A DNA stretch of 38,189 nt from an uncultured Eggerthellaceae bacterium (GTDB taxonomy: Bacteria; Actinomycetota; Coriobacteriia; Coriobacteriales; Eggerthellaceae): contig CAKTVK010000009.1 in assembly GCA_934623455.1 (NCBI GenBank), positions 1 to 38,189 of the forward strand, in the 5' to 3' direction. The position numbers and the translations under genes were made by a program. Below are positions 8,183 through 15,890 of the stretch, piece after piece; positions within the stretch are counted from its first letter, which is position 1; the number at the start of each line of letters is the position of its first letter. The notes under the pieces are model-generated. The model was not told the DNA's origin, made no database searches, and saw only the letters and a list, made by a program, of their open reading frames with translations.

Positions 8183-8360
8183 CTCCCTCCGTTGGCATTA
8201 TCCAAATCAGGTTTTCGCGGTCGAAGGTCAGCGCGGCATGGTGCACAAACGGCGGTGACGCGGCGCTGTATCGATGGCGATACAAGCGCGGCGGTGCTCC
8301 CCGCATAGTGCTAAAAGCAGCGCATCCTTCCTCTCAGCCCGGTTTACGAGCTCCCATTTC
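8183..8360 (-). promoter_or_regulatory. TPP riboswitch (THI element) upstream of thiM
   Basis: On the minus strand the leader contains the two conserved TPP aptamer blocks: GGGCTGAGAGG (around 8331-8340) and ACCTGATTTGGATAATGCCA followed by ACGGAGGGAG (about 8183-8214). A short stem CTCG/CGGG with a small loop precedes CTGAGA as in known P3 helices. Between the blocks lies about 120 nt, far longer than usual, folding into a GC-rich arm tipped by TGTATCG-CCAT-CGATACA. The aptamer's last conserved purines are the start-proximal ribosome site of thiM, which favours translational control: TPP binding would hide it and shut off the operon. Confidence 0.93.
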
Positions 8361-8501
8361 GGCGCTTATTGTTGCGCTTTGGCTCGAGTTTCGCAAGGGT
8401 GAGCGCAGAGAAAACCATCAACGGCGCAGAAAGAATGTGCGAAGAAGTAGGAGAGAGGGCGGGAAGAAGGGAAGGATGGGAAGGAGTCGGCGGCGGCGGG
8501 G

Positions 8502-8525
8502 ATAAATGGAGTTGTTGTTTTGCCG
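8502..8525 (+). repeat. short direct repeat, copy 1 (ATAAATGGAGTTGTTG...)
   Basis: This copy begins ATAAATGGAGTTGTTG and runs on through TTTTGCCG. The second copy at 9064 is the same apart from one extra GTT triplet. Both follow purine/pyrimidine-skewed DNA and are followed by GC-rich sequence. The role is unknown. Confidence 0.7.
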
Positions 8526-8691
8526 TGGCGGCTTTTGCCCACCCGCCGCACCGCCTAATGGTGCTCTCCGTTTGTTCGTGAGCGTACTGTTTTGCGATCT
8601 GTGCAGTATCAGCGCGCCGCTTCAGCGTTTGAAAGGTACATTATGTCGCTTTTCTCCTTGCTGCCCGCATGTTGTTGGATTTTGAGTCCTA

Positions 8692-8881
8692 AATTCGAAG
8701 TTAATGTAGGTTGGAAGTAGATTGTAAGCGAAAATCGAGCTTTTTCACGCTAAGGGGCCAGGCGCGAAAAAACGAACTTTGACGAAATGCCAGTTCAAAA
8801 TTTTTCTTATATAAAACATATTTCAGCGTTGAACTGATGCGAGGGTTTCGACCTACTTCCAACCTACTACAGCTTCGAATT
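8692..8881. repeat. 190-bp element with 29-bp imperfect terminal inverted repeats
   Basis: The left arm (8692-8720) and right arm (8853-8881, inverted) match at AATTCGAAG and at TAGGTTGGAAGTAG, differing only in a 6-base middle. The right end also contains the perfect palindrome CTTCGAATTCGAAG (8873-8886). The 132-bp interior is more AT-rich than the surroundings and encodes nothing obvious. The layout fits a MITE-like non-autonomous element or a large RNA hairpin; no target duplication is clear. Confidence 0.65.
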
Positions 8882-9063
8882 CGAAGGCGTTTTTCAACAA
8901 CGTGATGCATAGCCGCGTTCCAATCCTGCGAAATCTTTCTATGGGCGCGTTAAGAAGAAGGGTGAAAAAGCAATGATGCGGTGCGAATATGATATTGGCG
9001 AGCGCCCTTGGAGAAGACATCGTAGGCCAAGTGCATCGAAGGGAAGCCGTCCCTTTCCTCCCA

Positions 9064-9090
9064 ATAAATGGAGTTGTTGTTGTTTTGCCG
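9064..9090 (+). repeat. short direct repeat, copy 2 (ATAAATGGAGTTGTTG...)
   Basis: Second copy of the sequence seen at 8502, with one extra GTT. The two copies lie 560 bp apart on either side of the 190-bp inverted-repeat element. Confidence 0.7.
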
Positions 9091-9275
9091 CGCAGGCTTC
9101 GTGGTGTTTTCGCCGAACGCCCCCGCTTCTTTTTTCTATGCGATAGACTTAGCGCGAAAAGTTGACCCCGGTTGGTGCAAGGCCTTGTTCCACAAGGTTT
9201 TGCAGCGTTGATTTTGCGTTAGGAGCGCAACCGTGTAACGGGGGGAGCGAAGGAAGCGAAAGAAGAAAGGCGCAC

Positions 9276-9929
9276 ATGGACAACACGTGCAAAGCGGTTT
9301 TGTTCGATTTGGACGGGACGCTTATTGACACCTACCAGCTGATATTGGAATCGTTTCGCCATGCAACGCGCAAGGTGCTGGGTCGTGTTATCCCTGATGA
9401 GCAGCTTATGGTGAAAGTGGGGCAGCCGCTATCCACGCAAATATGGGACTGGACGGACAATCAGGAAGTCCACGACGAAATTCTGACGGTCTATCGCGAA
9501 TTCAACCATGCCGTTCACGATGACATGGTGTCCACGTTTTCGGGCGTCCCGCAGATTCTGAGCAATTTGCGTAAGCGGGGGGTTCGCATGGGCGTTGTTA
9601 CCTCTAAGCTTCACTGGTTGGCTCAGCGCGGATTGGATCGCACGGGGCTTGCGGACTACATGGAAACGCTTGTTTCTCCGGACGATTACCCGCAGGCGCA
9701 CAAGCCTGCGCCCGGTCCGGTTTTGTACGGTTGCGAGCTTTTGGGCGTTGATCCGCAGGAATGTTGGTACGTGGGCGATAGTCCTTTCGACATTGCGGCG
9801 GGTAATGCGGCTGGCTGTAAAACGGCGGCGGTGCTGTGGGGCATGTTCCCGGAAGAGACACTGCGTGAGCAAAGGCCGACTGCGTGCTGTGCAACGCCGA
9901 ACGACCTTATTCGGGAACTTTTCGTGTAA
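9276..9929 (+). CDS. HAD-family phosphatase (PpaX/Gph-like)
   Basis: A 217-residue HAD hydrolase. Motif I is LFDLDGTLIDTYQ (about residues 9-21), motif II the Thr of GVVTSK, motif III the Lys of AHKPAP, and motif IV GDSPFDIAAG. The helical cap between motifs I and II is of the same type as in the HAD protein encoded at 429-1082, and the two have the same length, but the sequences are clearly different, so they are paralogues rather than a duplication. The start ATG is preceded by AAAGG at seven bases; the open frame upstream lacks family similarity. The substrate is not predictable; a phosphoglycolate- or pyrophosphate-type phosphatase is likely. Confidence 0.85.
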   Translation: MDNTCKAVLFDLDGTLIDTYQLILESFRHATRKVLGRVIPDEQLMVKVGQPLSTQIWDWTDNQEVHDEILTVYREFNHAVHDDMVSTFSGVPQILSNLRKRGVRMGVVTSKLHWLAQRGLDRTGLADYMETLVSPDDYPQAHKPAPGPVLYGCELLGVDPQECWYVGDSPFDIAAGNAAGCKTAAVLWGMFPEETLREQRPTACCATPNDLIRELFV

Positions 9930-9982
9930 AGTTTTAGTGTAAGTGCTGTTCAGGATGTTGTTTTTTCATGCGCTGTTGAAAC

Positions 9983-10133
9983 TGGGCAACTAGTGGGCAA
10001 CAGAAAAATGGTAAAAGACAGCGAACTGGGCAATAACTGGGCAGCGGCAAAATAGAGTGTAAGCCATGAATGGGCAACCGTTGGGCAATGGCGTTGCAAG
10101 GGGACAGTTCACAAGTGGGCAACCAGTGGGCAA
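9983..10133 (+). repeat. four pairs of TGGGCAA boxes, 11 bp within and 44-45 bp between pairs
   Basis: TGGGCAA begins at 9983, 9994, 10027, 10038 (this one TGGGCAG), 10071, 10082, 10116 and 10127. Inside each pair the step is exactly 11 bp; pairs recur at 44, 44 and 45 bp. All boxes face the same way, so they lie on nearly one face of the helix. Weak similarity between the spacers of the first two units suggests a decayed 44-bp tandem repeat. The array ends about 22 bp before the chosen start of the SanA/YdcF-like gene, so it may be its operator. A different reading is an iteron-like protein-binding array. Confidence 0.9.
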
Positions 10134-10155
10134 CGATGCGCGGAGAAACAAGCGC

Positions 10156-10881
10156 ATGACAGACGGCAAGATTAGGAAAAGGAGAGCACGAAAAACTATG
10201 GCGAAGAAACCGAAAATCAGAGGATGCCTTGGGCGCGCAGGGCGAATTCTGGGCGGGTGCTTTTTTGCCGTGGTTCTGGTGGTTGCCGGCACGAACGTGT
10301 GGGTTCTGCAAACGACGAAAAACAATATTCACACTACACAGGAAGTAGCGGATTTTCAGGCCGATGCCATTGTTGTTCTGGGTGCGTCCGTGCGACCCGA
10401 TGGTTCGTTGTCCCAAATCCTTGCCGATCGCGTGGATGGCGCCATTGTTCTGTACCAGGAAGGCGTTGCCCCGAAAATCATCATGAGCGGCGATAACGGT
10501 CAGGACTCCTATAATGAATGCGCGGCTATGAAGCGCTACGCCGTGGCGCATGGCGTTCCAAGCGAAGACATCTTCTGTGATCACGCAGGCTTTTCGACTT
10601 ATGACACCATGCATCGCGCTCAGAACATTTTCGGGTGCAATCGTGTGGTTGTTTCCACGCAGACCTATCACTTGTATCGTGCTATTTACGCAGGTGAAGG
10701 CCTTGGAATGACGGTTGCTGGCGTGCCAACCGATATGCGCGATTACCAAAACCAGTTCTATTATGACTTGCGCGAAATCCCTGCGCGCACGAAAGACTTC
10801 TTCAAAACGCTCACAAAGGCTTCCTCGTCGCTGGGCGGCGAGTACATCAGCCTGAATCAATCGGGCGACGTGACCGATTAG
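10156..10881 (+). CDS. SanA/YdcF-like membrane-anchored DUF218 protein
   Basis: A 241-residue protein with a basic N-terminus (KIRKRRARK), one membrane segment (LGGCFFAVVLVVAGTNVWVL, about residues 31-50) and a DUF218/YdcF domain: ADAIVVLGASVRPDGSLSQILADRVDGAI, KIIMSGDNG, STYDTMHRAQNIFG, VVSTQTYHLYRAIYAG. SanA proteins affect envelope permeability and vancomycin resistance in enterobacteria, but the reaction is unknown. The ATG at 10156 has GGAG ten bases upstream; ATGs at 10066 and 10198 are alternatives, the first of which would place some TGGGCAA boxes inside the gene. It stands alone behind that box array. Confidence 0.8.
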   Translation: MTDGKIRKRRARKTMAKKPKIRGCLGRAGRILGGCFFAVVLVVAGTNVWVLQTTKNNIHTTQEVADFQADAIVVLGASVRPDGSLSQILADRVDGAIVLYQEGVAPKIIMSGDNGQDSYNECAAMKRYAVAHGVPSEDIFCDHAGFSTYDTMHRAQNIFGCNRVVVSTQTYHLYRAIYAGEGLGMTVAGVPTDMRDYQNQFYYDLREIPARTKDFFKTLTKASSSLGGEYISLNQSGDVTD

Positions 10882-11355
10882 CCTTTCCAGCAATCGGTAA
10901 CGCAATCAACAACAGCGCATCCGACCGGCAAAACGATTGATGGGCGGTAGGCGGCGTGTCTTCCCGCAATATGGCCGATTAAATGTGCGCAGTGTCTAAA
11001 AAACCGCACTCGCAACAGCGCGGACACGCTTTTTCAGAGAAAATCAATAGGAAACAACAAACGCTGAGCGTACAATACCACCAGGCTAAAAGGGCCCTGC
11101 GATGGACCGTTGTCGGGGCTGTTGGGCGGTGTTGCGCTTGCGAAGGCTTGCGTGGCGGTGGGCGTCAGGCGACGGCGAACGGTGAAAGATGCTGTGGCTC
11201 TGGGTGGTGTCGGGCAGCGCCGAACCAGGCGGACAAAAGCTGAGCGCAACGCGTGACTGGGCTTCGCATGTGGCTGTCTCATGTGACGGCAAAACGACGG
11301 CAGCTGCAGCGGCGATGAGCGGCGAAAAGACCAAGGGAAGAAGGATTCGATCGAT
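10882..11355. other. gene-free stretch before the aminotransferase
   Basis: About 470 bp with no convincing gene. Open frames on both strands are short, arginine/cysteine-rich and lack ribosome sites. No clear terminator, repeat or RNA is visible; a promoter for the aminotransferase operon must lie here but I cannot place it with confidence. Confidence 0.5.
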
Positions 11356-12546
11356 ATGCCTCAAGATTTGAACGAGAGAATGTACGGGCTGGGCGCCGAG
11401 CCGAGCGCAATCCGCGAGCTGTTCGCCTACGGCCTTGAGCGAAAAGCGCAGATCGGTGCCGATAAAGTGTTCGATTTCAGCATTGGCAACCCGAGCGTTC
11501 CCGCGCCCCATGCCGTGAAGCAGGCAATCATCGAACTTGCGGAGATGAACCCCGTTGAACTGCACGGGTACACGCCGGCGCAGGGACTTTACACTACGCG
11601 CAAGGCCGTTGCGGACAACATCCGTCGCCGCTTTGGCGTTCCTGCTATGCCGGAAAACGTGTACATGACAGCGGGTGCGGCGGCTTCTCTTGGCATTGCG
11701 TTCCAGGCGGTTGCCGTTCCGGGCGAAGAGATTATCACCATTGCGCCGTTTTTCCCCGAGTACCGCACGTTTGTGGAAAGCGCACAGTGCACGCTGGTGC
11801 CAGTTCCTGCGCGCGCAAGCGACTTCCAAATTGACATTTCCGCAGTTGAAGCTGCTATCAACGAAAAAACGCGCGCCGTTTTGATTAACACGCCCAATAA
11901 TCCCACGGGCGCTGTGTATTCCCGCGAAAATCTTGAAGAGCTGGCTGCCTTGCTCGCGCGCAAAGAGGAAGAACTTGGCCGCAAGCTGTATCTTATCAGT
12001 GACGAGCCGTACCGCGAAATTTCCTATGGCAAGGATATTCCGTACGTGCCCACGTTGTATTCGCGCACGATTGTGTGTTACTCCTGGTCAAAAAGCCTTT
12101 CTTTGCCGGGTGAGCGCATTGGCTACGTATACGTTTCCGATTATGCCGATAACGCGCGTGAAATCTCTACCGCCATTGCGGGCGCGGGCCGCGCTTTGAG
12201 CTATGTGTGCGCGCCGGCGTTGTTCCAGCGGGTGATTGAGCGCTGCATTGACGAGCCGTCTGATGTTGAGTCGTATCGCGAGAACCGCGAAATTCTGTCC
12301 GAAGGCCTGAAAAAGCTTGGTTACGAGTATATCGAGCCTGATGGAGCGTTCTATTTGTGGGTTAAGGCGCTCGAGCCCGATGCTGAGGCGTTCTGTGAAG
12401 CGGCGAAGAAGTTCGAGCTTTTGTTGGTGCCATCGAATAGCTTTGGCTGCGAAGGCTGGATGCGCTTGAGCTATTGCATCTCGAAAGAGACCATTGTCAA
12501 TTCGTTGCCGGCGTTTGCCGCGCTGAAAGAAAGCTACCAGGGGTAA
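11356..12546 (+). CDS. PLP-dependent class I/II aminotransferase
   Basis: A 396-residue fold-type I aminotransferase of the AspC group. Visible landmarks: HGYTPAQGLYTTRKAV (70-85), MTAGAAASLGIAF (104-116), NTPNNPTGAVYSR (178-190), SDEPYREISY (215-224) and the PLP-binding Lys246 in SWSKSLSLPGERIGY. The C-terminal WMRLSYC contains the Arg that binds the substrate carboxylate. Such enzymes transfer amino groups between an amino acid and 2-oxoglutarate in the cytosol; aspartate or aromatic amino acids are the likely substrates but cannot be told apart here. The stop is 3 bp before the next gene, and the iron dehydrogenase follows, so the three probably form one operon. Confidence 0.9.
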   Translation: MPQDLNERMYGLGAEPSAIRELFAYGLERKAQIGADKVFDFSIGNPSVPAPHAVKQAIIELAEMNPVELHGYTPAQGLYTTRKAVADNIRRRFGVPAMPENVYMTAGAAASLGIAFQAVAVPGEEIITIAPFFPEYRTFVESAQCTLVPVPARASDFQIDISAVEAAINEKTRAVLINTPNNPTGAVYSRENLEELAALLARKEEELGRKLYLISDEPYREISYGKDIPYVPTLYSRTIVCYSWSKSLSLPGERIGYVYVSDYADNAREISTAIAGAGRALSYVCAPALFQRVIERCIDEPSDVESYRENREILSEGLKKLGYEYIEPDGAFYLWVKALEPDAEAFCEAAKKFELLLVPSNSFGCEGWMRLSYCISKETIVNSLPAFAALKESYQG

Positions 12547-12549
12547 GTC

Positions 12550-13149
12550 ATGGCGCAGAAATCGCAAAAGAAGCCGAAGAAAAAGGGCGATAGCCACGCC
12601 GCAAAAGTCCGTGCAGCAAAGGAGCGCGCGGCGAAGAGGAGCGCGCCTCGCGTTATTGTCTACGGTGTTGAAAAAGAAAGCGAACGCGGTGCCTTGTTGT
12701 GGCGTGTTGTTCGCGAGCTCAACTTTGACCTGCGAGAAGTCCGCGCGGAGCAGCTTTCCGACCCTGTAGGCTCGCTTGCGGGTTTAGTGGGGTACCACCC
12801 GGCGCTCGCCCCGTTTGACGGCGAAGCTCCTAAGGGCGAGTTTTTGCTGCTGTGCAATCTGAACAAACATCAGCTGGACGATTTCCTGATGGCGCTCAAG
12901 ATTGTGGGTGTTTCGATTCCCCACAAAGCGGTTCTGACCAAGGAAAACAGGGGCTGGAGCTTTATCGAGCTCATGGCCCAGGTGGCGCAGGAGCACGAAC
13001 AGCTGGCCGCTGCACGTGCCGAGCAAGAAGCGGGTGCGGAAGAATTCGCCGACGATGACGAAGCTGCCGACAAGAGCACAGGCGGCGTTGCTGCGGATTC
13101 TTCAAGCAAATCAGCTGATGAAAACGAAGAAATACGCGAAACAGAATAA
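12550..13149 (+). CDS. DUF3783 domain-containing protein
   Basis: A 199-residue protein of unknown function. Residues 1-33 are lysine/alanine-rich and likely unstructured or nucleic-acid-binding. The middle (about 35-145) contains FLLLCNLNKHQLDDFL and IPHKAVLTKENRGWSFIELM followed by EH, the pattern of DUF3783. The C-terminal 50 residues are acidic and low complexity. It starts three bases after the aminotransferase stop, indicating translational coupling, and is 35 bp before the alcohol dehydrogenase. The operon context does not define a function. Confidence 0.75.
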   Translation: MAQKSQKKPKKKGDSHAAKVRAAKERAAKRSAPRVIVYGVEKESERGALLWRVVRELNFDLREVRAEQLSDPVGSLAGLVGYHPALAPFDGEAPKGEFLLLCNLNKHQLDDFLMALKIVGVSIPHKAVLTKENRGWSFIELMAQVAQEHEQLAAARAEQEAGAEEFADDDEAADKSTGGVAADSSSKSADENEEIRETE

Positions 13150-13184
13150 GAAAAGCAGCAAAAGCAAAACAAGAAAGGTTCATC

Positions 13185-14357
13185 ATGGAGAACTTTGAAT
13201 TCGTATCGCCAACGCAGTTCGTGTTTGGCAAAGACGCCGAACTTCAGATTGGCGCAAAGCTCGCGGCGGCGGGCGCTAAGAGGGCGCTCGTTCACTTTGG
13301 CGGTAAAAGCGCAAAGGCAAGCGGCTTGATTGATCGTGTGTGCGCTTCGCTTGATGAGCAGGGGATATCCCATGTTGAGCTGGGCGGCGTTCGTCCGAAC
13401 CCTGAAGTGACGCTCGTGCGCGAAGGCGTGAAAATCTGCAAGGAGCAGGGCATCGACTGGATTGTTGCTGTGGGCGGCGGCTCGGTCATTGACTCTTCCA
13501 AGGCAATCGCGAACGGTGCATGCATTGATGAAGATGTGTGGACGCTTTTCGAAACGAAGCGCACCGATCACGCGGTTTTGCCAATTGCAGTGATTCTTAC
13601 TATTCCGGCGGCGGGCAGCGAAGCTTCCAAGAACACCGTCATCAGCAACGATGAGCTGGGGCGCAAAACAGGGTATGCGAATAACAACCATCGTCCGAAG
13701 TTCGCGTTCATGAATCCCGAGCTCACGTTCACGTTGCCCGAATACCAAACGGCAGCGGGCATCACGGACATGTTCGCGCACTTGCTCGAGCGCTTCTTCG
13801 ACGATGTAGGCGCGGTTCCCGTGACCGACAATCTGAACTTAGGTCTGATGAAGGCGATTCGTGCGGAAGCTCCGCGCGTACTGATCGACCCCGAAAATTA
13901 CGACGCGCGTGCGAACATTATGTGGGCGGGCATGCTGTGCCATCAGGGTCTTGCGGGCGTTGGTCGTCATGAGGACTGGGCAACGCATGGCATGGAGCAC
14001 GAGCTGTCTGCGCTGAACCCGGCTATTACGCATGGCGCCGGTCTGGCTGTTATGTTCCCAGCGTGGATGGAGTACGTCTGCAGCGAAAACCCAGGTCGTT
14101 TTTCGTATTATGGCCGCGAAGTATTCGGTTTGGCTCCCACGGGCGATGCCATGTCCGATGCGCTTTCCGCCGTTGATGAGACACGCGCGTTCTTCGCATC
14201 GCTGGGCATGCCTACCACGTTGGCGGAGCTTGGCATTGAAGAAGACGACATTGAGAAGATGATTCCTACCCTGCGCGCAAATAAGGGCGAAGTTTTCGGT
14301 AGCTTCAAGAAACTGACTATGGATGACGCCCGCGAAATCTATCGGAGCGCTTTGTAG
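13185..14357 (+). CDS. iron-containing alcohol dehydrogenase (YqhD/butanol dehydrogenase type)
   Basis: A 390-residue group III dehydrogenase. The nucleotide loop is VGGGSVIDSSKAIA (96-109). Metal ligands of the family are visible: Asp195 and His199 in GITDMFAHL, a His in RHEDWATHGMEHELSA (268 or 272), and His283 in ITHGAGLAVMFP. Relatives reduce aldehydes such as butyraldehyde or methylglyoxal with NAD(P)H in anaerobes. GG-Ser in the cofactor region does not settle NADH versus NADPH. The start is 35 bp after the DUF3783 gene, with AAGAAAGG upstream. Likely last gene of its operon. Confidence 0.92.
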   Translation: MENFEFVSPTQFVFGKDAELQIGAKLAAAGAKRALVHFGGKSAKASGLIDRVCASLDEQGISHVELGGVRPNPEVTLVREGVKICKEQGIDWIVAVGGGSVIDSSKAIANGACIDEDVWTLFETKRTDHAVLPIAVILTIPAAGSEASKNTVISNDELGRKTGYANNNHRPKFAFMNPELTFTLPEYQTAAGITDMFAHLLERFFDDVGAVPVTDNLNLGLMKAIRAEAPRVLIDPENYDARANIMWAGMLCHQGLAGVGRHEDWATHGMEHELSALNPAITHGAGLAVMFPAWMEYVCSENPGRFSYYGREVFGLAPTGDAMSDALSAVDETRAFFASLGMPTTLAELGIEEDDIEKMIPTLRANKGEVFGSFKKLTMDDAREIYRSAL

Positions 14358-14508
14358 TTTGCGACATTTACGCAGGTCGGGCGCGTGCTATGCGCGGGGT
14401 ATCCGCGTTTGTAGCTGAAGCACGCTAAAAGCTCATCGGCGTATCGAAGGACGTGCCTGTCGCGGGTGCGCCCTTCTTTCGTGCTGCCAACTTCCTCCAG
14501 CCAAAAAA

Positions 14509-14621
14509 TGCACTGCCACAGTGCAAATTCAGCCAAATTTTGCACTATCACAGTGCAAGATACTCCAAAAAATGCACCGTCGCAGTGCAGTTTCTGCTAA
14601 AATTTGCACTATCCCAGTGCA
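14509..14621. repeat. four 17-bp palindromes TGCACT-N5-AGTGCA at exact 32-bp steps
   Basis: Palindromes occupy 14509-14525, 14541-14557, 14573-14589 and 14605-14621; each start is exactly 32 bp after the last. Half-sites are TGCACT and AGTGCA, with one TGCACC. Flanks are A/T-rich and partly conserved, giving TTTGCACT...AGTGCAAA in places. The array ends 40 bp before the start of the AAA/DUF4143 ATPase gene. The spacing of three helical turns suits a cooperative protein-binding operator. Confidence 0.95.
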
Positions 14622-14660
14622 AATTAGCAATTCTTACGATTCGAAAAGGAGTGGATTGAG

Positions 14661-15827
14661 ATGGAATCGCTTTATGAGTACATGCAGAACCAGCTTAACA
14701 ACACTGATTTTTCTTTTAAGCGGTACCAATACGATCGAATCAATTGGGACAATCGCATGTTGGCCCTGGTTGGTCCGCGCGGCGTAGGCAAAACTACGCT
14801 CTTCTTGCAGCGGATTCGTGATGCCCATGCCAATGGTGGGGCATTGTATGTGAGCGCCGATCATTTGTATTTTGCAACGCATACGTTGCTTGAGGTGGCG
14901 GACGCGTTTTACAAGCGCGGCGGCGCCTATTTCTTCATCGATGAGGTCCATAAGTATCCTGGATGGTCTCGGGAACTCAAAAACATTTACGATTCCTACC
15001 CTGACCTGCATGTTTACTTTACTGGTTCCTCTGTTCTTGATATCGAGAAGGGCGAAGCGGATCTTTCTCGTCGTGCTCCGCGATACCACATGCAGGGGCT
15101 TTCGTTTCGCGAGTTCCTTAAAATCCGTCACGGAATTGACGCGCCGGTGTTCTCGCTCGAACAGATTCTTGACAACAAGGCGGCAATTCCCGGTTTGAAG
15201 CACCCCCTTCCTTTGTTCGAAGAATATCTTCGCTACGGATATTATCCTTTTGGGGAAGATGCTGATTTTGATATGGAGCTTCGTCAGGTCATAACGCGAA
15301 CGCTGGAGCAGGATATTCCTGCGTATGCCCAGATGAATGTGGCAACGGGACGCAAGTTGCTGAAGCTGATGGTTGTTGTGAGCGAGCTGGTCCCTTTCAA
15401 GCCAAACATGAGCAACTTGGCTAAGATGATTCAGGCTGGGCGCAACAATGTGGAGGAATACCTTGTCTACATGGAGAAAGCGGGAATGATCTCTCTGCTC
15501 AGAACGGGCGCAAGTGGGCTGGGTGCATTAGGCAAGGCAGAAAAAGTCTACCTGGATAATCCGAATATCCTTTTCAATTTAAGCAACGAATGCAGCGTTG
15601 GTACCGTGCGAGAAACCTTCTTCTTCAACCAGATGAGAGTGAATCACCTGGTCACAGCATCGGGGACTTCGGATTTTATGATAGATGGACGTACATTCGA
15701 AATAGGGGGGCCTGGTAAGGGGCAATCTCAAATCAAGGACGTTGACGACGGTTATGTGGTGAAGGACGGAATCGAATACGGTTTCGGGAATGTGATCCCG
15801 CTTTGGGCGTTTGGCCTTAATTATTGA
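14661..15827 (+). CDS. orphan AAA ATPase with DUF4143-type C-terminal domain (copy 1)
   Basis: A 388-residue protein. Walker A is GPRGVGKTT (38-46), Walker B is FFIDEVHK (91-98), and FTGSSVLDI resembles a sensor 1 strand. The C-terminal half matches the DUF4143 class, with a winged-helix-like NLAKMIQAGRNNVEEYLVYMEKAGMI and a nuclease-like end, FMIDGRTFEIGGPGKGQSQIK, in which an E-x-G-G-x-x-K pattern replaces a usual PD-(D/E)XK active site. The start has AAGGAG 11 bases upstream. It stands alone behind four phased TGCACT palindromes. The family is common in gut bacteria with many paralogues and no established role; binding its own palindromes is inference. Confidence 0.85.
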   Translation: MESLYEYMQNQLNNTDFSFKRYQYDRINWDNRMLALVGPRGVGKTTLFLQRIRDAHANGGALYVSADHLYFATHTLLEVADAFYKRGGAYFFIDEVHKYPGWSRELKNIYDSYPDLHVYFTGSSVLDIEKGEADLSRRAPRYHMQGLSFREFLKIRHGIDAPVFSLEQILDNKAAIPGLKHPLPLFEEYLRYGYYPFGEDADFDMELRQVITRTLEQDIPAYAQMNVATGRKLLKLMVVVSELVPFKPNMSNLAKMIQAGRNNVEEYLVYMEKAGMISLLRTGASGLGALGKAEKVYLDNPNILFNLSNECSVGTVRETFFFNQMRVNHLVTASGTSDFMIDGRTFEIGGPGKGQSQIKDVDDGYVVKDGIEYGFGNVIPLWAFGLNY

Positions 15828-15890
15828 TGTATGACGATGCTTGCTTGATTCTTCGGAGACAAACTCCAACCTCTTTTGTCTTGGACTTGT

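Larger units (their letters stand above)
8361..9275. other. gene-free stretch between the thi operon and a HAD gene
   Basis: About 900 bp without a convincing protein gene on either strand. It holds a purine-rich block (about 8430-8500), two copies of a 24-27 bp sequence beginning ATAAATGGAGTTGTTG, a 190-bp terminal-inverted-repeat element (8692-8881), and otherwise unremarkable sequence. A 69-codon open frame on the minus strand spans the 190-bp element but has no ribosome site and no recognisable features. Confidence 0.6.

Noticed and set aside
8701..8910. 69-codon minus-strand open frame over the 190-bp element
   Set aside because: It spans both inverted arms, lacks a ribosome site and shows no protein-like features.
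14509..14621. CRISPR-like look of four regularly spaced palindromes
   Set aside because: Repeat units are only 17 bp with 15-bp partly conserved gaps, there are no cas genes, and the array is a gene leader; a protein-binding array fits better.
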